Assembly (NCBI GenBank): GCA_029490685.1 | Contig: CM055956.1 | Coordinates: forward strand, 95,802,810 to 95,866,809 | DNA length: 64,000 nt | From: Schizonepeta tenuifolia | Taxonomy: Eukaryota > Streptophyta > Magnoliopsida > Lamiales > Lamiaceae | Direction: 5' to 3' | Shown here: piece after piece, positions 11,135 to 23,586 of the stretch | Layout: each line of letters opens with the position of its first letter | Position numbering within the stretch: the first letter of the stretch is position 1 | Notes under the pieces: model-generated | What the model saw: the letters and a program-made list of their open reading frames with translations, nothing else | Told to the model about the DNA's origin: nothing | The model's database searches: none | Translations under genes and position numbers: made by a program

Positions 11135-14100
11135 TTATTTCGTAATATTCGCTCCCCCTGAAGATAATAATCTTCCAAGCATACGCATCCCAATATTATA
11201 AATATATTTTTCAAATATTGATGTAGGAAGAGATTTTGTGAATAAATCTGCAAGATTTTCACAAGAGCGAATTTTCTGTACTATAATTTCGCCGCTCTTC
11301 TGGAGCTCGTGTGGGTAAAAGAATTTAGGTAATATATGCTTTGTTAAATTTCCTTTAACATACCCACTACTCATTTGTGCAACACAAGCCGCATTGTCCT
11401 CATAGGACAGTGGGAGAGTTCTCATTTATCGCAATACCACAAGATCCACGAATGTGCTGTATTAATGACCTTAACCACACACATTCTTTAGCGGTTTCAT
11501 GTAAAGCGATAATCTTTGAGTGGTTTGAAAATGTAGTAACTAGAGTCTGTTTGACAGATTTCCAAGAAATAGCTGCACCACTACAGAGAAAAACATAACC
11601 AGTCTGAGATTTAGCATCGTGGGAATCAGATAAATAACCAGCATCCGCATAGCCTACCATGTCATGTCTTGATTTCTTCGATAAAATAAACCAAGATCTT
11701 TTGTACCTTGAAGATAACGAAAAATATGTTTAACACCATTCCAATGTCTCCGCGTAGGAGAAGCACTGAACCTTGCTAGCAAGTTAACTGCAAATGCGAT
11801 ATTGGGTCTCGTGCAGTTTGCGAGATAAAGTAATGCTCCAATTGCACTCAAATAAAGAACTTCAGGTCCTAAAATATCTTCATCATCTTCTTTAGGTCTA
11901 AATGGATCCTTGTTCACATCTAGTGATCGGACAACCATTGGTGTACTAAGTGGATGTGACTTATCCATATAAAATTTTTCTAATAGCTTATTCACATAGT
12001 TTGACTAGTGTACAAAAATTCCTTCAGGGAGATGCTCGATCTGCAGGCCGAGACAAAATTTGGATTTACCCAAGTCTTTCATTTCAAACTCCGTCTTTAA
12101 GCATGAGCTAGCTTCATCAATCTCTTTGCGTGTTCCAATTATATTTATATCATTAACATACACAGAAATGATACAAAAATAATTTTGTGATCTTTTGATG
12201 AACACGCAAGGACTTATGTCACTACTCACGTATTCCTTCTTCAATAGGAATTCACTTAGTCGGTTATACCACATTTTTCCCGACTGTTTTAAGCCGTACA
12301 ACGACCTTTGTAATTTAACACTATACATGTTGCGAGTTTCATTTTCCTTCATTTGAGGATTTTTAACCCTATCAGATACTTTCATATAAATATCAGTGTC
12401 CAATGACCCATACAAATATGCGGTCATGACATCCATGAACTGCATTTCTAAATTCATAGTTGATGCCAGAGATATCAAATATCGGAACGTTATACCATCC
12501 AAAACAGGAGAATATGTTTGATGAAAATCAATTTCAGGTCTCTGCGAGAACCCTTGAGCTACCAATCGCGCTCTATATCTCGCCACCTCATTATGCTCGT
12601 TTCTCTTTCGTACAAACACCCTTGTATATCCTATTGGGATAACACCGTTTGGTGTAAGTGCAATCTAGCCAAAAACTTTCTTAATATTTATTGCGTTTAG
12701 CTCTATCTCCATTGCTTCCTTTCATTTCAACCAATCAGAGCGCTTCCGGCACTCGGCTATTATTTTTTATTCAGGATCCTGATTATCATTAGAAATGGTA
12801 AGGGCAATTGTTAAGGCAAACGTGTCGTCGACAACAATATCATTTCTGTTATAAGTTTCTCCCGTATTCACAAAATTCATAGCAACTTCGATATTAACAT
12901 CAACCAAATCTTTATCATTTCCCATAATATTGTGATCTGGTCGTTCCGCAATCCTAGTATTATGATTAGTTAGTGCACTTTTAGATGTACTAGGATTATC
13001 ATCTTCAGGATGATCCTCTTCAGGAGGTTGTAGGAGCAATATCATTTCCTTATTTAATTTTGTATGTTGGGGATTTTTATCTTTAGCACCAATAGGTCTC
13101 TCACGCTTCTGGCGTTCGGGATTTTCAGCTAATTTATTTTGTCCATATGGAACTTCAATTCTTTGTGGTGCGTTCATAGCAGAAATATGAGATTTTGTCA
13201 CTCCTTTATAATCAGTAAATGCATCTGGCAAATTACTTGCTAAATATTGCAAGTTAATTATTCTTTGAACTTCTAGTTCAGATTCATTAGTACGTGGATC
13301 TAAATATTGAAGATTATTTTCATTCCATGAAATTTCTCGATATTGTGTTAAATTTGGGCTTTTGTCTCCCCCTAATGTATGGAAATGATCTTCATTGAAA
13401 ATATAATCAGCGTATCGAGCAGTAAATTGATCCCCAGTCATGAGTTCAAGAAATTTAATAATAGACGGAGATTCATAACCCACGTAAATGCCTTGCTTTC
13501 GCTGAGGGCCCATTGAGCTACGCTCAGGTGGTGATATTGGAGTATACACTCCACAACCAAATATTCGCAGATGGGAAATGTTTGATTCTTTACCACGTAC
13601 TAATTGTATTGGGGAATAATCATAATATGCAGTTGGTCAGATTTGGAGCAAATTAGCTGCATGCAAAATTGCATGTCCCCAACAAGTAATAGGTAAGTTG
13701 GATTTTTGTAACAATGGTCGAGCTATTAATTTTAAACGTTTGATTAATGATTCGGCTAGACCATTTTGAATGTGGACGTAAGGAACAGGATGTTCTACTT
13801 TGATACCTAATGAAAGGCAATATTCGTCAAAAGATTTTGACGTGAATTCACCGGCATTATCCATTCGAATGAACTTGATCGAATAATCAGGAAATTGAGC
13901 TCTCAACTCAATGATTTTGGCAATAAATTTTGCAAATGCTTTATTGTGAGTAGACAACAAGCATACATAAGTCCATCGAGTAGAAGCATCAATCAGAACC
14001 ATAAAGTATCGAAATGGTCCCGATGCCGGGTGAATTGGTCCACAAATATCCCCTTGAATTCATTCAAAAAATGTAGAAGATTCTATTCCAACTTTAGTAC

Positions 14101-14700
14101 GAGAAGATCATACTATAAGTTTACCCTTTGCGCATGCTTTACAAACAAACTCATTTGATAAAGATAGATCTTTGTTTGTAAATTATGCCCAACAACATTA
14201 TTAATAATCCGACGCATCATATTTTGCCCAAGATAACCCATGCACTCATGTCATACTTTAAAAGATTTTAGGTCTTTAAAATTTATATTTAGCGCAACAT
14301 GATTATTAGGTCGAATGTGAGTGTAGTACAACCTTGAGGAGAAAGAAGGGAGTTTTTCTATAACTCGTTTTCGACATCCAACATCTTGAGTTATGATTAG
14401 AAATTTTCATTATTGTTCTCAGTTTTGGTTTCAATGTGAAAACCATTTAATCGGATGTCTTTAAAGCTAAGAAGAGTACGTTTAGATTGTGGATACAAAA
14501 GTGCATCATTTATGATTAATTTAGTATCCATGGGAAGTATCAATGAAGCTCTTCCACAGCCGACAATAAGGATATTGTCATTTGCAATTATAGTTACACT
14601 CCCCCTTTTTCAATAAGTGTTTGAAAATATTTCTTTTCGGTAAGAATAGTATGTGTTGTGGCACTATCCACTAAACACAAGGTACTCACATTCTCCATGG
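11135..14700 (-). pseudogene. Copia pol relic (protease, integrase, RT, RNase H)
   Basis: Fragments in several frames follow Copia order. A protease motif VDSATTHTIL lies near 14655-14690. An integrase core at 13637-14002 has the spaced acidic residues in VLIDASTRW and RMDNAGEFTS, and the later HIQNGLAES. An integrase-to-RT linker occupies 12767-13549. RT at 12005-12619 reads QMDVMTAYLYG-like (here QFMDVMTAYLYGSL) and YVNDINIIG, where the usual catalytic YVDD has become YVND. Further RT/RNase H pieces lie at 11654-11995, 11400-11660 (ADAGYLSDSHDAKSQTGYVF) and 11135-11425 (LADLFTKSLP). The breaks and the altered RT residue mean no active polymerase. Confidence 0.9.
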
Positions 14701-14846
14701 GTTGCATATTGAGATTTTGTAGTTTCTATAAGCAAAGAAGGAAAAATATGCAAATAAATATAAAATAAACAAAATTAAAAATCAAGTAATTCAAATATTC
14801 AAAACATCCCAAATAAGTTCAACAAAATAAAATAAACTAGAGTCAT

Positions 14847-17800
14847 TGTCACAGCCCCAAATCCCGAGGGACGGCAGAAGCCGGGGTGCGACTGGGGTTG
14901 GATTAAAGAAGCGGGGAAGAAGGGGGCTAACTGACTAAACATACATGAAAGGCATCAATAAACCATGAACAAGACTTGAATATAAATAAGAAAGAGTTAA
15001 TCGCTACGGATTACTCGACAAAAGTACACAGTAGGAACTAAGTTCATAATTACAGACTTAAACTACAGTGTATTGTTCAACCTGTACATTTAGAAAACAA
15101 TGCAGGGCTAAGTACAAAAAGTACTTAGTGGGCACGATGCCGAAATCATAATCATAAGTATAGATAAATATGGCATTTCATAATCGTAGCACATCGGAAT
15201 TTTATTGAATCAATCCGTGTCTACTAAACATTTTCTGACTCTTTTCTCATTATCACTCGCGCGAGCATTTTTGACTAATGTTACGTTCAATCTTGACCAA
15301 TTCTAATTCACCGTGGCTGGTACCCCTCAACAGGATATCACATACACCACAGGTTACAAAGTGCACTAACTCTGGAAAGCACTTAGCAGCTAACTCAGAG
15401 CCGATCGTTAGTTAACCTAGATAGATTAACTCTAAATCTGGAAAACACGAATGTTGACTCAGATAGGTACAAGAGAACTCACATAAAACATAAAACAGTT
15501 CATGCTATAATATCACTTTGAAAACACATATATCAAAGCGATAAAGAAAGATTTTCCGAGCATTGCTCGTTTTATTTTGTATATAAAAGCCCACCTCGAT
15601 ATACAGAACTAAAAGCAAAAGCTTCCAACTTCGGATCTTTCGTCCTTTCTTTACAGTTGGCTTCCTCCTTCATCGTAAAACAATAATACTTAAAAACGGG
15701 TCGTAAAAGATAATCGATCAAAGAGAATCGAAATAAGTTTTAGTCGTTTCATTCTTTAGGCATTTGCACGCTTACTAGATTCATTTTACTTAAACGGGAA
15801 CGAGACTCGTACTAATCCCGTTTAGAACTCGGAAGGTCTCACACTCGACTCTTAGGTCAGTAGAGAGGGTAGTCGATAACTTAATACGACTTAAAAGATT
15901 ATAAGGAACTAAGTTGGAAAGAATCAACTTAGGCGATTTACGTTTTAGTTCATTAAACGACTTATGAAATTTCTCGCTTACTACTTCTTTATTTGAAAGG
16001 ATAAAAGATAAGATCTCGACTGGTTTACATCACTCAAGGCCCTGTACTTGACTCTAGGGTCAGTAGGGAGATATTCGTTAGCTATTACGGCTTAAACGAT
16101 CGAAAGAAACTAAGTTGTGAACGAAACAACTTAGAAGAATGGAAACTGAAAATTCACTGCGCAATCCAGTAACTCTGGGGACTGCCCAGAACAGAGGATC
16201 TGGAAACAGGGGATGAGCCCTATACCAATGGAAAGTTTGGGATTTCTAGTTTACGCTCCAAGTTGTGGATTGCAAATCCGATAAACGAGCTAAAAGTTAT
16301 TTCAGTTTCCGGCGAGGGTCGTAAAACTGCCGCGAAAACCCTAGTTGCTCGATAGATTCGACGTATGACGTCTTAGGTTCGTTCTAAGCTCTCGAATTCG
16401 ATTTCTTTAGAAACTGGACCCTCAAGGCAGTCATCACGTACTCCCGTACGTGACGAACTCCTTCTCAAAACTCGTTCAAAAGCACGACGTTCTAAATGTC
16501 GGCTTTCAACTAACAATTACTAAACCAACAAGTTATTCAAATCGCGTTCTAGTTCTCGACTATAACTATAGCTCGTATTATATTAGCTCGAAAGCTCATG
16601 ACATCAACTACAAAGTTGTTCTCAAGTCCATCATAGACAATAATATCAAATTAGAATCCTCATTCGACTTTTCGGTTATTAGTTACGTCTAGTTGTTCGT
16701 CTCTTACGCGATTTTCAAAGTTGTCGGATTCCGTTCAAATTTTACGTCATTAAACTACGTCTAACGTGAATCACTTTCATGCATGCAATCATGTCATAAC
16801 ATCACTACATTTCAAATTATAAAGTGTTCTTCGTCTCTTACATTACAAACAATATTTTTAGAAAAATCTAATTAAATTCTCATAATCAATTAACATCATT
16901 TGCAACATAATTCCATCATCAATTCATCAATTAAACTCAACACATGAAAACCCCTAATTCTACTATAATTTTCGGTATTGACATATATGTTAAGAGGGTG
17001 ATTTTCTTCTCCAATTAACACCATTTATTCATTAATCAACCTATTATAACAACTATTAATCAATTGCAATCCAATTACATACTATCATGCATAAACCCCC
17101 AATTTCATTACTCAAACCCTAATTGAATTTCACAAAAACATGGGGCTTTCGATTCCTCTTTGTTCTAATCACTAATTAAACATCTCTTAAGCATGAATCT
17201 ATCATCAATTGAAGAAATCCAAAAATCCTATAACTTAACCCTAATTTTCGGTAATAAAGTAGTATTAGGGTTCTTGATTTTTGCTCAATTCTAAACCATA
17301 ATTAACCTATCTAACACATCCAATTTCATTAATTCAAGATCAATTCATCCATTCCAATACCTTAATTTTCGATCCAAAAGAAGAAATGAGAAGAAGAGAA
17401 AGATGGTTGGATAGAATTATAGAGGAGATAATTACCTTGAGAATCAATGAAGAAAGTAGTAGGTTTGGATGGAAGAATGGAGACTTGTGTGTTTCTTCTT
17501 GGTTTTCTTGAAGGATTCTTCAATGGAGGATGGAAGATGAAGATGAGAGAATAGAGAGGGATGGCTGCCGAGAATTTTGAGTTGGGAGGGAGAAATGTGT
17601 TTTAATTTTGTTAACTTATGGAACAAGATTGCAAGGTGTAAAGTAGCAATAGTAAAACCCTTTGGTGTCCTAATTTAAACTATATAAACATAAATATCCA
17701 CTTATAGAGGTGATGATGTCGGTTGGGGGGAGAGGGAAAAAGAATACGCGCTTTTTCCGGCGTGATCCGATGTTACGGAAAACATTCGACGAAAAACGTC

Positions 17801-18203
17801 GCTCGGCACAAAAATCGTCGTGATCCGATTCGACCTAAAATTTTAACGTAAGAAATTTAATCGGAAAATAAATTTACAAAATTTATTTTGACAAAAATTC
17901 GGGACGACACAGTCCGAGTTTTGTCCGGAAAAACATAAAAACGAACTTTCTCGGGCGAGTTCGTATCGCGATTTCGTGAATGTAAAAATCAGACGGTTTT
18001 CCGTTCTGAGTTCACGAACTAAAAACTTTTCGTACGCGCTAACCCTAAATACAGTAGTCGTCTAGCTAACTTCTGTAATTTATTTTCAGAAACGGATTCG
18101 ACCGTTAGTCTTAGAATTCAAAATCGTAAACTTAGGCGTGCAAAGCCTTTTATTTAATTAACTTTAAAATTTTAAGAACGTAAGGAATTTACGGGGCATT
18201 ACA
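14847..18203 (-). repeat. Solo LTR 2 of the large-LTR (Tekay/Del-like) family
   Basis: It begins TGTCACAGCCCC, ends GGGGCATTACA, and has the TSD GTCAT on both sides (14842-14846 and 18204-18208). At 3,357 bp it is the longest of the four LTRs. It is inserted in the Copia element between gag and pol, so it is younger than that element's insertion. The small ORFs in it (16450-16692, 17444-17626) are not supported as genes. Confidence 0.92.
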
Positions 18204-18299
18204 GTCATGTCCATTTTGCATAATCGAAAAACATAACTATAAATTCTAAAAAAATGTCTAAATAGTCTGACAAAATAAGATAGAATCATTCTTGATCTC

Positions 18300-19324
18300 C
18301 ATAATCTTCAAGATCAAGTTGCATCAAATCGTCATCATCGGCATTAAAAGCCGTAGTTGCTTCAGGCAAATTAGCATGATGTGATTCACCTTGAGTTCCC
18401 TTGCCCTTTTTGTCCTTAAGCATTCTTTGATATGTTTCCACAAGATGCTTCGGAGTGCGACATGTGCGAGTCCAATGACCCTCACATCCACATCTATGAC
18501 AAGTTTGTTGCTTTGCTTTTGTTTGTTGCTTTTCTTTAGATTGTTGAGATGGACCATCCTTTTGTGAAGGGGGTGTGGTTTGAAAACCTTTTCCATAGCT
18601 TTTGAATTTAGCAACATTATTGTATCCATGGCCTCGACCCCCTCGATGTGACCAACCTCGTCCACCACGTTGAAACCAACTTGAATTTCATCGACCTCTC
18701 CCTCGACCATCTTTATAAGTGGTAGCATGTGCTTCAGGCACTGCTTGTGTACCAATTAGCCTGGCATTGTGATTTTTCATTAGCAGTTGGTTATGTTTTT
18801 CTGCTACCAGTAAAGCAGAAATAAGCTCAGAATGCTTAGTATAATTCTTGGTCATGTATCTGCTGGAGTACAAGGTTACTAGCATGAAAAGTTGAGAGAG
18901 TCTTTTCAATCAAATCAGCCTCTTTAACATCTTGCTTATAGAGTTTCAATTGTGAAACAATACGGTGCAATGCAGAATTATACTCAATTACAGACTTAAA
19001 GTCTTGAAAACGTAAATTGAGCCAATCATATTGAGCTTGAGGGAGAATGATTGCCTTTTGTTGGTCAAAGCGATCCTTCAGGGATTGCCATAAGATACCA
19101 GAGTCCTTTTCAGTAAGGTACTCATTCTTTAGGTCCTCATTCAAGTGATGACGAAGGAAAATCAGTGTTTTCGCCTTTTGGGTGGAGCTACTTGAGGATC
19201 GTGAAACAATGGTTTCACTCAGATCACATGAGGCAAGGTATATTTCAACATTCAAAGCCCATGTTAAATAGTTACCACCGTCAAGAGCAAGCTCTGTGAA
19301 TTCTCTTTTGTTGATGTCAGACAT
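18300..19324 (-). pseudogene. Copia gag relic
   Basis: The reading frame opens MSDINKREFTELALDGGNYL (ATG at 19322-19324). This is followed by the typical Copia gag sequence with WALNVEIYL and LKDRFDQQKAI. The frame shifts near 18840 and again near 18700. A CCHC zinc knuckle (C-x2-C-x4-H-x4-C; CHRCGCEGHWTRTC) lies at about 18467-18508 in yet another frame. An acidic tail follows, and the copy ends near 18290, about 90 bp from the solo LTR junction. Gag would form the virus-like particle; this copy is broken. Confidence 0.85.
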
Positions 19325-20237
19325 ATTCAAACTACAATAATTATTGAAAAGGAGAACATAAATAAGTAACAATCTAAAATCGCATAACATAAATTCAAAA
19401 ATTCAGACAATTCATATATAAAACTGGGTCAAACATTTAGTGCTTGCATACGAGTGAATTAATCAAATTTAAATATATCATGTTGAAACATCAAATAATT
19501 AATTAACAAATATATTATTGGGTCATATAGATCCATTTATGCTATACAACTCATGAAGGCAGAAACAAAAGTTGGAATGCAGATCTGCTATTAAATCTTA
19601 AACAACCAACCGCGGGCCGTAGCCTCCATTCACAACATATGAATTTGTATACCTCTATATATATATAGTTATGAGATTGGATAGTAGAGAGTCTCACACC
19701 GCGTTATTTGTATACCTCTATATTATTTCAGAAAAAAAGCATTCTAAATTTACACACCGACCAATATAGATTTATTAACATTCTACAATCATCTAGTCAC
19801 CAACAAGTTGATTAAACAGAATGATGGATCATCATACATTAGATAGTTTTAATTTTATAGACACTACCGAATCTTATCAGTCGTCCCCACAAAACATGAT
19901 TAGAAACTTTTGTATTATGTCTACGAAAACAAATTAAATTAGTAAACAAAATCATATTCGTCAATTTATCTGACCACATATCCTTCGAATACAGACAGAC
20001 ATACATCACCCAAATTAAATAATGACAAAATTCACACGTATGCGTCAATGATTCTCGGTTCTTAGATAAAAAAAGAAAGAAAAAAAATCCATCAACAATT
20101 CTACTTGATTTTATTAGGCGAGATTCCGAAAAAAATATGATTTTTTATGAAGATTACCTTGCAAGGAAAGACACGATTCTTTTCTATGGCTTACTCCTAA
20201 TTTCCACTTAATTGGCTAGAGACTCGTGTTGATAACG

Positions 20238-20443
20238 TGTTGCAAAGTAAATATAACAAGAATACAGAAAATAGAGAGAAAGAGAAGAGAGACGGCGCGA
20301 GAAGAAAGAATATTATTATTATTCTCCACTATCAGTACAAGGTAGGGATAATAGGATATATATATAATAACATTAGATATGGAATAGAAAACTCTAACCA
20401 TTCCTACAAGTAATGTCCATATATAAATATATTATTCATAACA
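20238..20443 (-). repeat. Copia 5' LTR
   Basis: This is the partner of 10685-10890: same length, TGTTG...TAACA ends, followed by the TSD ATTAT (20444-20448). About six differences in 206 bp suggest a moderately old insertion. Without a local substitution rate I give no age. Confidence 0.92.

Positions 20444-20490
<47 letters not shown>
20444..20490. repeat. (ATT)n microsatellite
   Basis: A pure trinucleotide run immediately abuts the Copia 5' LTR, so the element probably inserted into it. The left flank before 10685 is also ATT-rich, which supports this and makes the short TSD less specific. Confidence 0.95.
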
Positions 20491-20492
<2 letters not shown>

Positions 20493-20635
20493 TACTAAAA
20501 GGAAAATAATTCTTACTTTGAAAAAATCTTACGTGACACCCCTTATATTACTCCATTCATATTAATCTAAATTCTCAAATTTTTGAATTTTTAAATGTAA
20601 AATAATAGATTTTAAATATCTATACTAAAATCTTG

Positions 20636-20690
20636 TGTCCCACATCGGTTTCTCAATGAAACTTCACTTATTGAAAAGCCTATAAATACC
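20636..20690 (+). promoter_or_regulatory. USE-like element plus TATA box (snRNA-type promoter arrangement)
   Basis: GTCCCACATCG (20636-20646) fits the plant snRNA upstream sequence element consensus RTCCCACATCG. It is followed after 33 bp by TATAAATA (20680-20687). That spacing is the one known for Pol II-transcribed plant snRNA genes. Downstream I see no U1, U2, U4 or U5 sequence. It may be a chance or captured promoter; related decayed copies lie near 23500 and 27190. Confidence 0.4.
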
Positions 20691-20727
20691 TAGAATCAAT
20701 GTATATTTTCTCATCTTTTACTCCACC

Positions 20728-21215
20728 AGTTTTATTTCGCCAATTTATTTATTAATCGGCCGAATAAATAACTATATTTTATAGTTTAATTTAATTTAAT
20801 TTGGTCAATTAATTAATTGGCCGAATAGATAATTTTTTTTTTGCAGGAGTTTTATTTGGCCAATTTATTTATTAATCAGCCGAATAAATAACTGCTATAT
20901 TTTTATAATTTAATTTAATTTAATTTGGTCAATTTATTAATTGATCGAATAGATAATTATTGTTATTAGGGAATTTATTAATTGGCCGAATAGATAATTA
21001 TTTTTTGTAGGAGTTTTATTTGGCCAATTTATTTATTAATCGGCCGAATAAATAACTACTATATTTTTATAGTTAAGTTATTTTATTTTGGTCAATTAAT
21101 TAATTGGCCGAATAGATAATCATTATTTTTATTAGGGAACCAATTTATTAGTTGATAGAATAAATGGTTCCAAAATAGTTTGGATAATTTATTGGTTGAC
21201 CGAATTAAATTTGAA
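20728..21215 (+). repeat. Tandem repeat with 'ggccgaataaataac' units
   Basis: Units starting agttttattt(c/g)gcc begin at 20728, 20847 and 21012 (periods 119 and 165). Each holds ccaatttatttattaatc(g/a)gccg followed by a second arm 'ggtcaattaattaattggcc'. The two arms are themselves related and partly palindromic, giving strong hairpin potential. Confidence 0.85.
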
Positions 21216-21256
21216 AATAGTCTAATATAAGTAATTTCTAATTTGTCAATTAATTA

Positions 21257-22505
21257 GGTAGACGGGCCAATTCCCAACTGACGGGTACCTCAATTCGGAA
21301 TTCCACGTGACACATTTTCATTCTTTATTTTTATTAATTTTAAAATTTTCATTTTATTCATTTTTTCATGATCGTGATCAACGGGTCAATTCTGACCTGG
21401 AACCGTGGCGGTAGACGAGCCAATTCCCAACCGACACTCGATTTTTTTTTTCATTTTTTACTTTTTACCCATGTATTTTCTAAAATATATAATCGTCATC
21501 CATGAAATAATTTTTACGTTATTTATAGTTGGATTTCCAACTTTGCATAATTTATAATTTTAATTAACGAATATTACTATACGATTAAGGACGATTAACG
21601 AATAGTACAATCATTATTTTTATTAAATTTTTGGATCTATATAAATTCTAAATAAATTTTATAAATTACACACTTAGAAATCACAGTCGTGGTCAACGGG
21701 CCAATTTCGATGCAGAATTGTGGCGGTAGACTAATATATGGATTTTTTTCACAAAGGAACACAAATGACTAATTTTTTTAATCAGATTTCAAACAAGTAC
21801 GAGTATATAAATTTCAAACAAGTTTGAATAATTTCAAAACACATTATCTCAAATTGTTTTATTAACCTTCTCCACTGGAGAACGTAGAATATGTAGGAAA
21901 ATTGGCAGAAAAATTACTAACAATTTATCAACGAGTCAATTCCAACTAAGAATCAAGAATCGTGCGCATAGATGGACCAATTCAGTACTTGCGGGATAAC
22001 TTTTTTTTTAATATATATAATTTTGAACTCATAAAATTAAGGATATTCATTGTCAACTTTTATCTTATATCATTGACTAAATAATTTTATGAATCACAAT
22101 CATTCCACATAAAATTTTGTAAAAAGGAAAAACTACCAAGTATATAGTGAAACAATTCTTGAAGTTCTATTCTCAGTTAAAAAAAGTTATTCTCGAAGCT
22201 GGTAAAAAAGAAAACGAATGTCAGCATTTATTTTTCTATGAATATATTTGGAAGATGATTATTTATATAATACTACAATTTATAATTAAATTTGTATTTT
22301 TATTAAATATTGTGAATATTTTTGGAATATAGTTATGTACATAATTAAATATTTATTTCAGGTAAAAAGAAAATAAATGTCATCATTAATTTTTTTGTGA
22401 ATATATTTGGAAGATAATTATTTATACTTATAATTTAAAATAACTATTGTAGTCAATAGGCCGTATCCAGGTCGGAACCGTCGGGGTAGACGGGATGATT
22501 GTGAA
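21257..22505 (+). repeat. Cluster of GC-rich 'gacgggccaattcc' motifs
   Basis: Copies lie at about 21257-21296, 21369-21443, 21683-21728, 21930-21996 and 22453-22505, in otherwise very AT-rich DNA. The common core runs GACGGG..CAATTCCGACCTG followed by GAACCGTGGCGGTAGACGGG and a second CAATTCC. The motif looks internally duplicated. More copies lie at 27071-27126 and 33451-33978. I cannot assign it to a known family. Confidence 0.7.
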
Positions 22506-23051
22506 GCGGTGGTTTAACTTAATTTTTTATCTTAATCTTGTGTTGAATTCATAATGTGGGGTATTTATGGTCACTTTCATCTTATAGACAATTTTAACAT
22601 CTATAGTATTATTCGCTATTTATATATCTCTTCTCTCTCTCTCACTACCCACTCCTTCTCTTGCCTTTTTTTCTTAATAAAAAGCTAAAAATTCAGCTTA
22701 AGAGTCGCTTTCCTTTGAGAGATAAATATATTTTGCCCACATCGGTTTTGTAGAAGAATAGAGCTTTAACAATTATCGAAAGTAATGAGAATATATTAGT
22801 TATAATTTTTAACAAACATAACTATATGGGTTTGAGATGTAAACATGTGGTAAAATTACTTTTTAATTGAATTTGAGATGTGTTCAAGGGATATAAATTA
22901 TAATCGAGTTTAGTAGATTGCATAATCGAATTATTTAGCGCTAAAATAATTAATAAATGATATTTATTTTAATCTATCACATATTAGTACTATTTAATAA
23001 TTTTATTAATTTTTATAATCTCCCGTCGATTTTCGACAGGTTATACGCTAG

Positions 23052-23257
23052 TTATTATATAAACGAAAATGATTTTCGTAAAAAAAAATCTCATGTGGCA
23101 CCCTTTATATTTCTCCGTTTCTATTTATCTAAATTTTCAGATTTTTTAAATTTAAAATCAATATAAATCATATTTATATTCTATATTATATATGACATGG
23201 AAACAAAATCTTAACAAAAACAAGTTTTCGAAATCAATATCTATCATATTTTAACAT

Positions 23258-23308
<51 letters not shown>

Positions 23309-23586
23309 TGTATATGGTTTAATGGCATAGTGAATCATTGATTACCTAATTTATGTAAATAATCATTATAAAAACATATAGTTATATATTTTATAGACAA
23401 CTGTGCATATATATGGTATTGATAAATTACTCTACATAATTGTGTAAGAGTTAATAAACTAATTGCATTATTTTATCTTCAATATTGATCTTGAGCATTA
23501 TTCGTATGTCCCATTGTCTTTAACATAAATTTTATTTTCCACATTATTTTTCAACAAGACTTCACTCATGGAAAACCTCTATAACT
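23052..23586. other. AT-rich spacer, partial repeat of the DNA flanking the Helitron candidate
   Basis: At 23079-23180 the sequence (aaaaatctcatgtggcaccc onward) repeats the flank at 20520-20618. Near 23500-23580 a decayed 'tgtccca...acttcactcatggaaaacctctataac' block resembles 20634-20690. There is no gene. A (TA)n run fills 23262-23306. Confidence 0.55.
23262..23306. repeat. (TA)n microsatellite
   Basis: A pure TA run of about 45 bases. Confidence 0.95.

Larger units (their letters stand above)
10685..20443 (-). mobile_element. Copia retrotransposon, degenerate, split by a solo LTR
   Basis: Two near-identical 206-bp LTRs (10685-10890 and 20238-20443) are flanked by the TSD ATTAT. Between them, on the minus strand, come gag (19324 to about 18300), then protease, integrase, RT and RNase H (14700 to 11135), the Copia order with integrase before RT. 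The solo LTR 14847-18203 separates gag from pol; without it the element is about 6.4 kb. Many frameshifts and stops break the polyprotein, so it is non-autonomous now. I could not assign the tRNA primer; the sequence inside the 5' LTR (minus strand, from 20237) starts CGTTATCAACACGAG. Confidence 0.92.
20619..23051 (+). mobile_element. Candidate non-autonomous Helitron
   Basis: The 5' end reads TCTATACTAAAAT after an A. The 3' end reads CTAG followed by T, preceded at about 23022-23041 by a hairpin (CCCGTCGATTTTCGACAGG) a few bases before CTAG. TC...CTAG inserted between A and T with a subterminal 3' hairpin is the Helitron signature. The element is 2,433 bp with no rolling-circle or helicase coding sequence. 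It contains a tandem array (20728-21215) and several GC-rich motifs. The 5' end is the less certain boundary. Confidence 0.5.
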
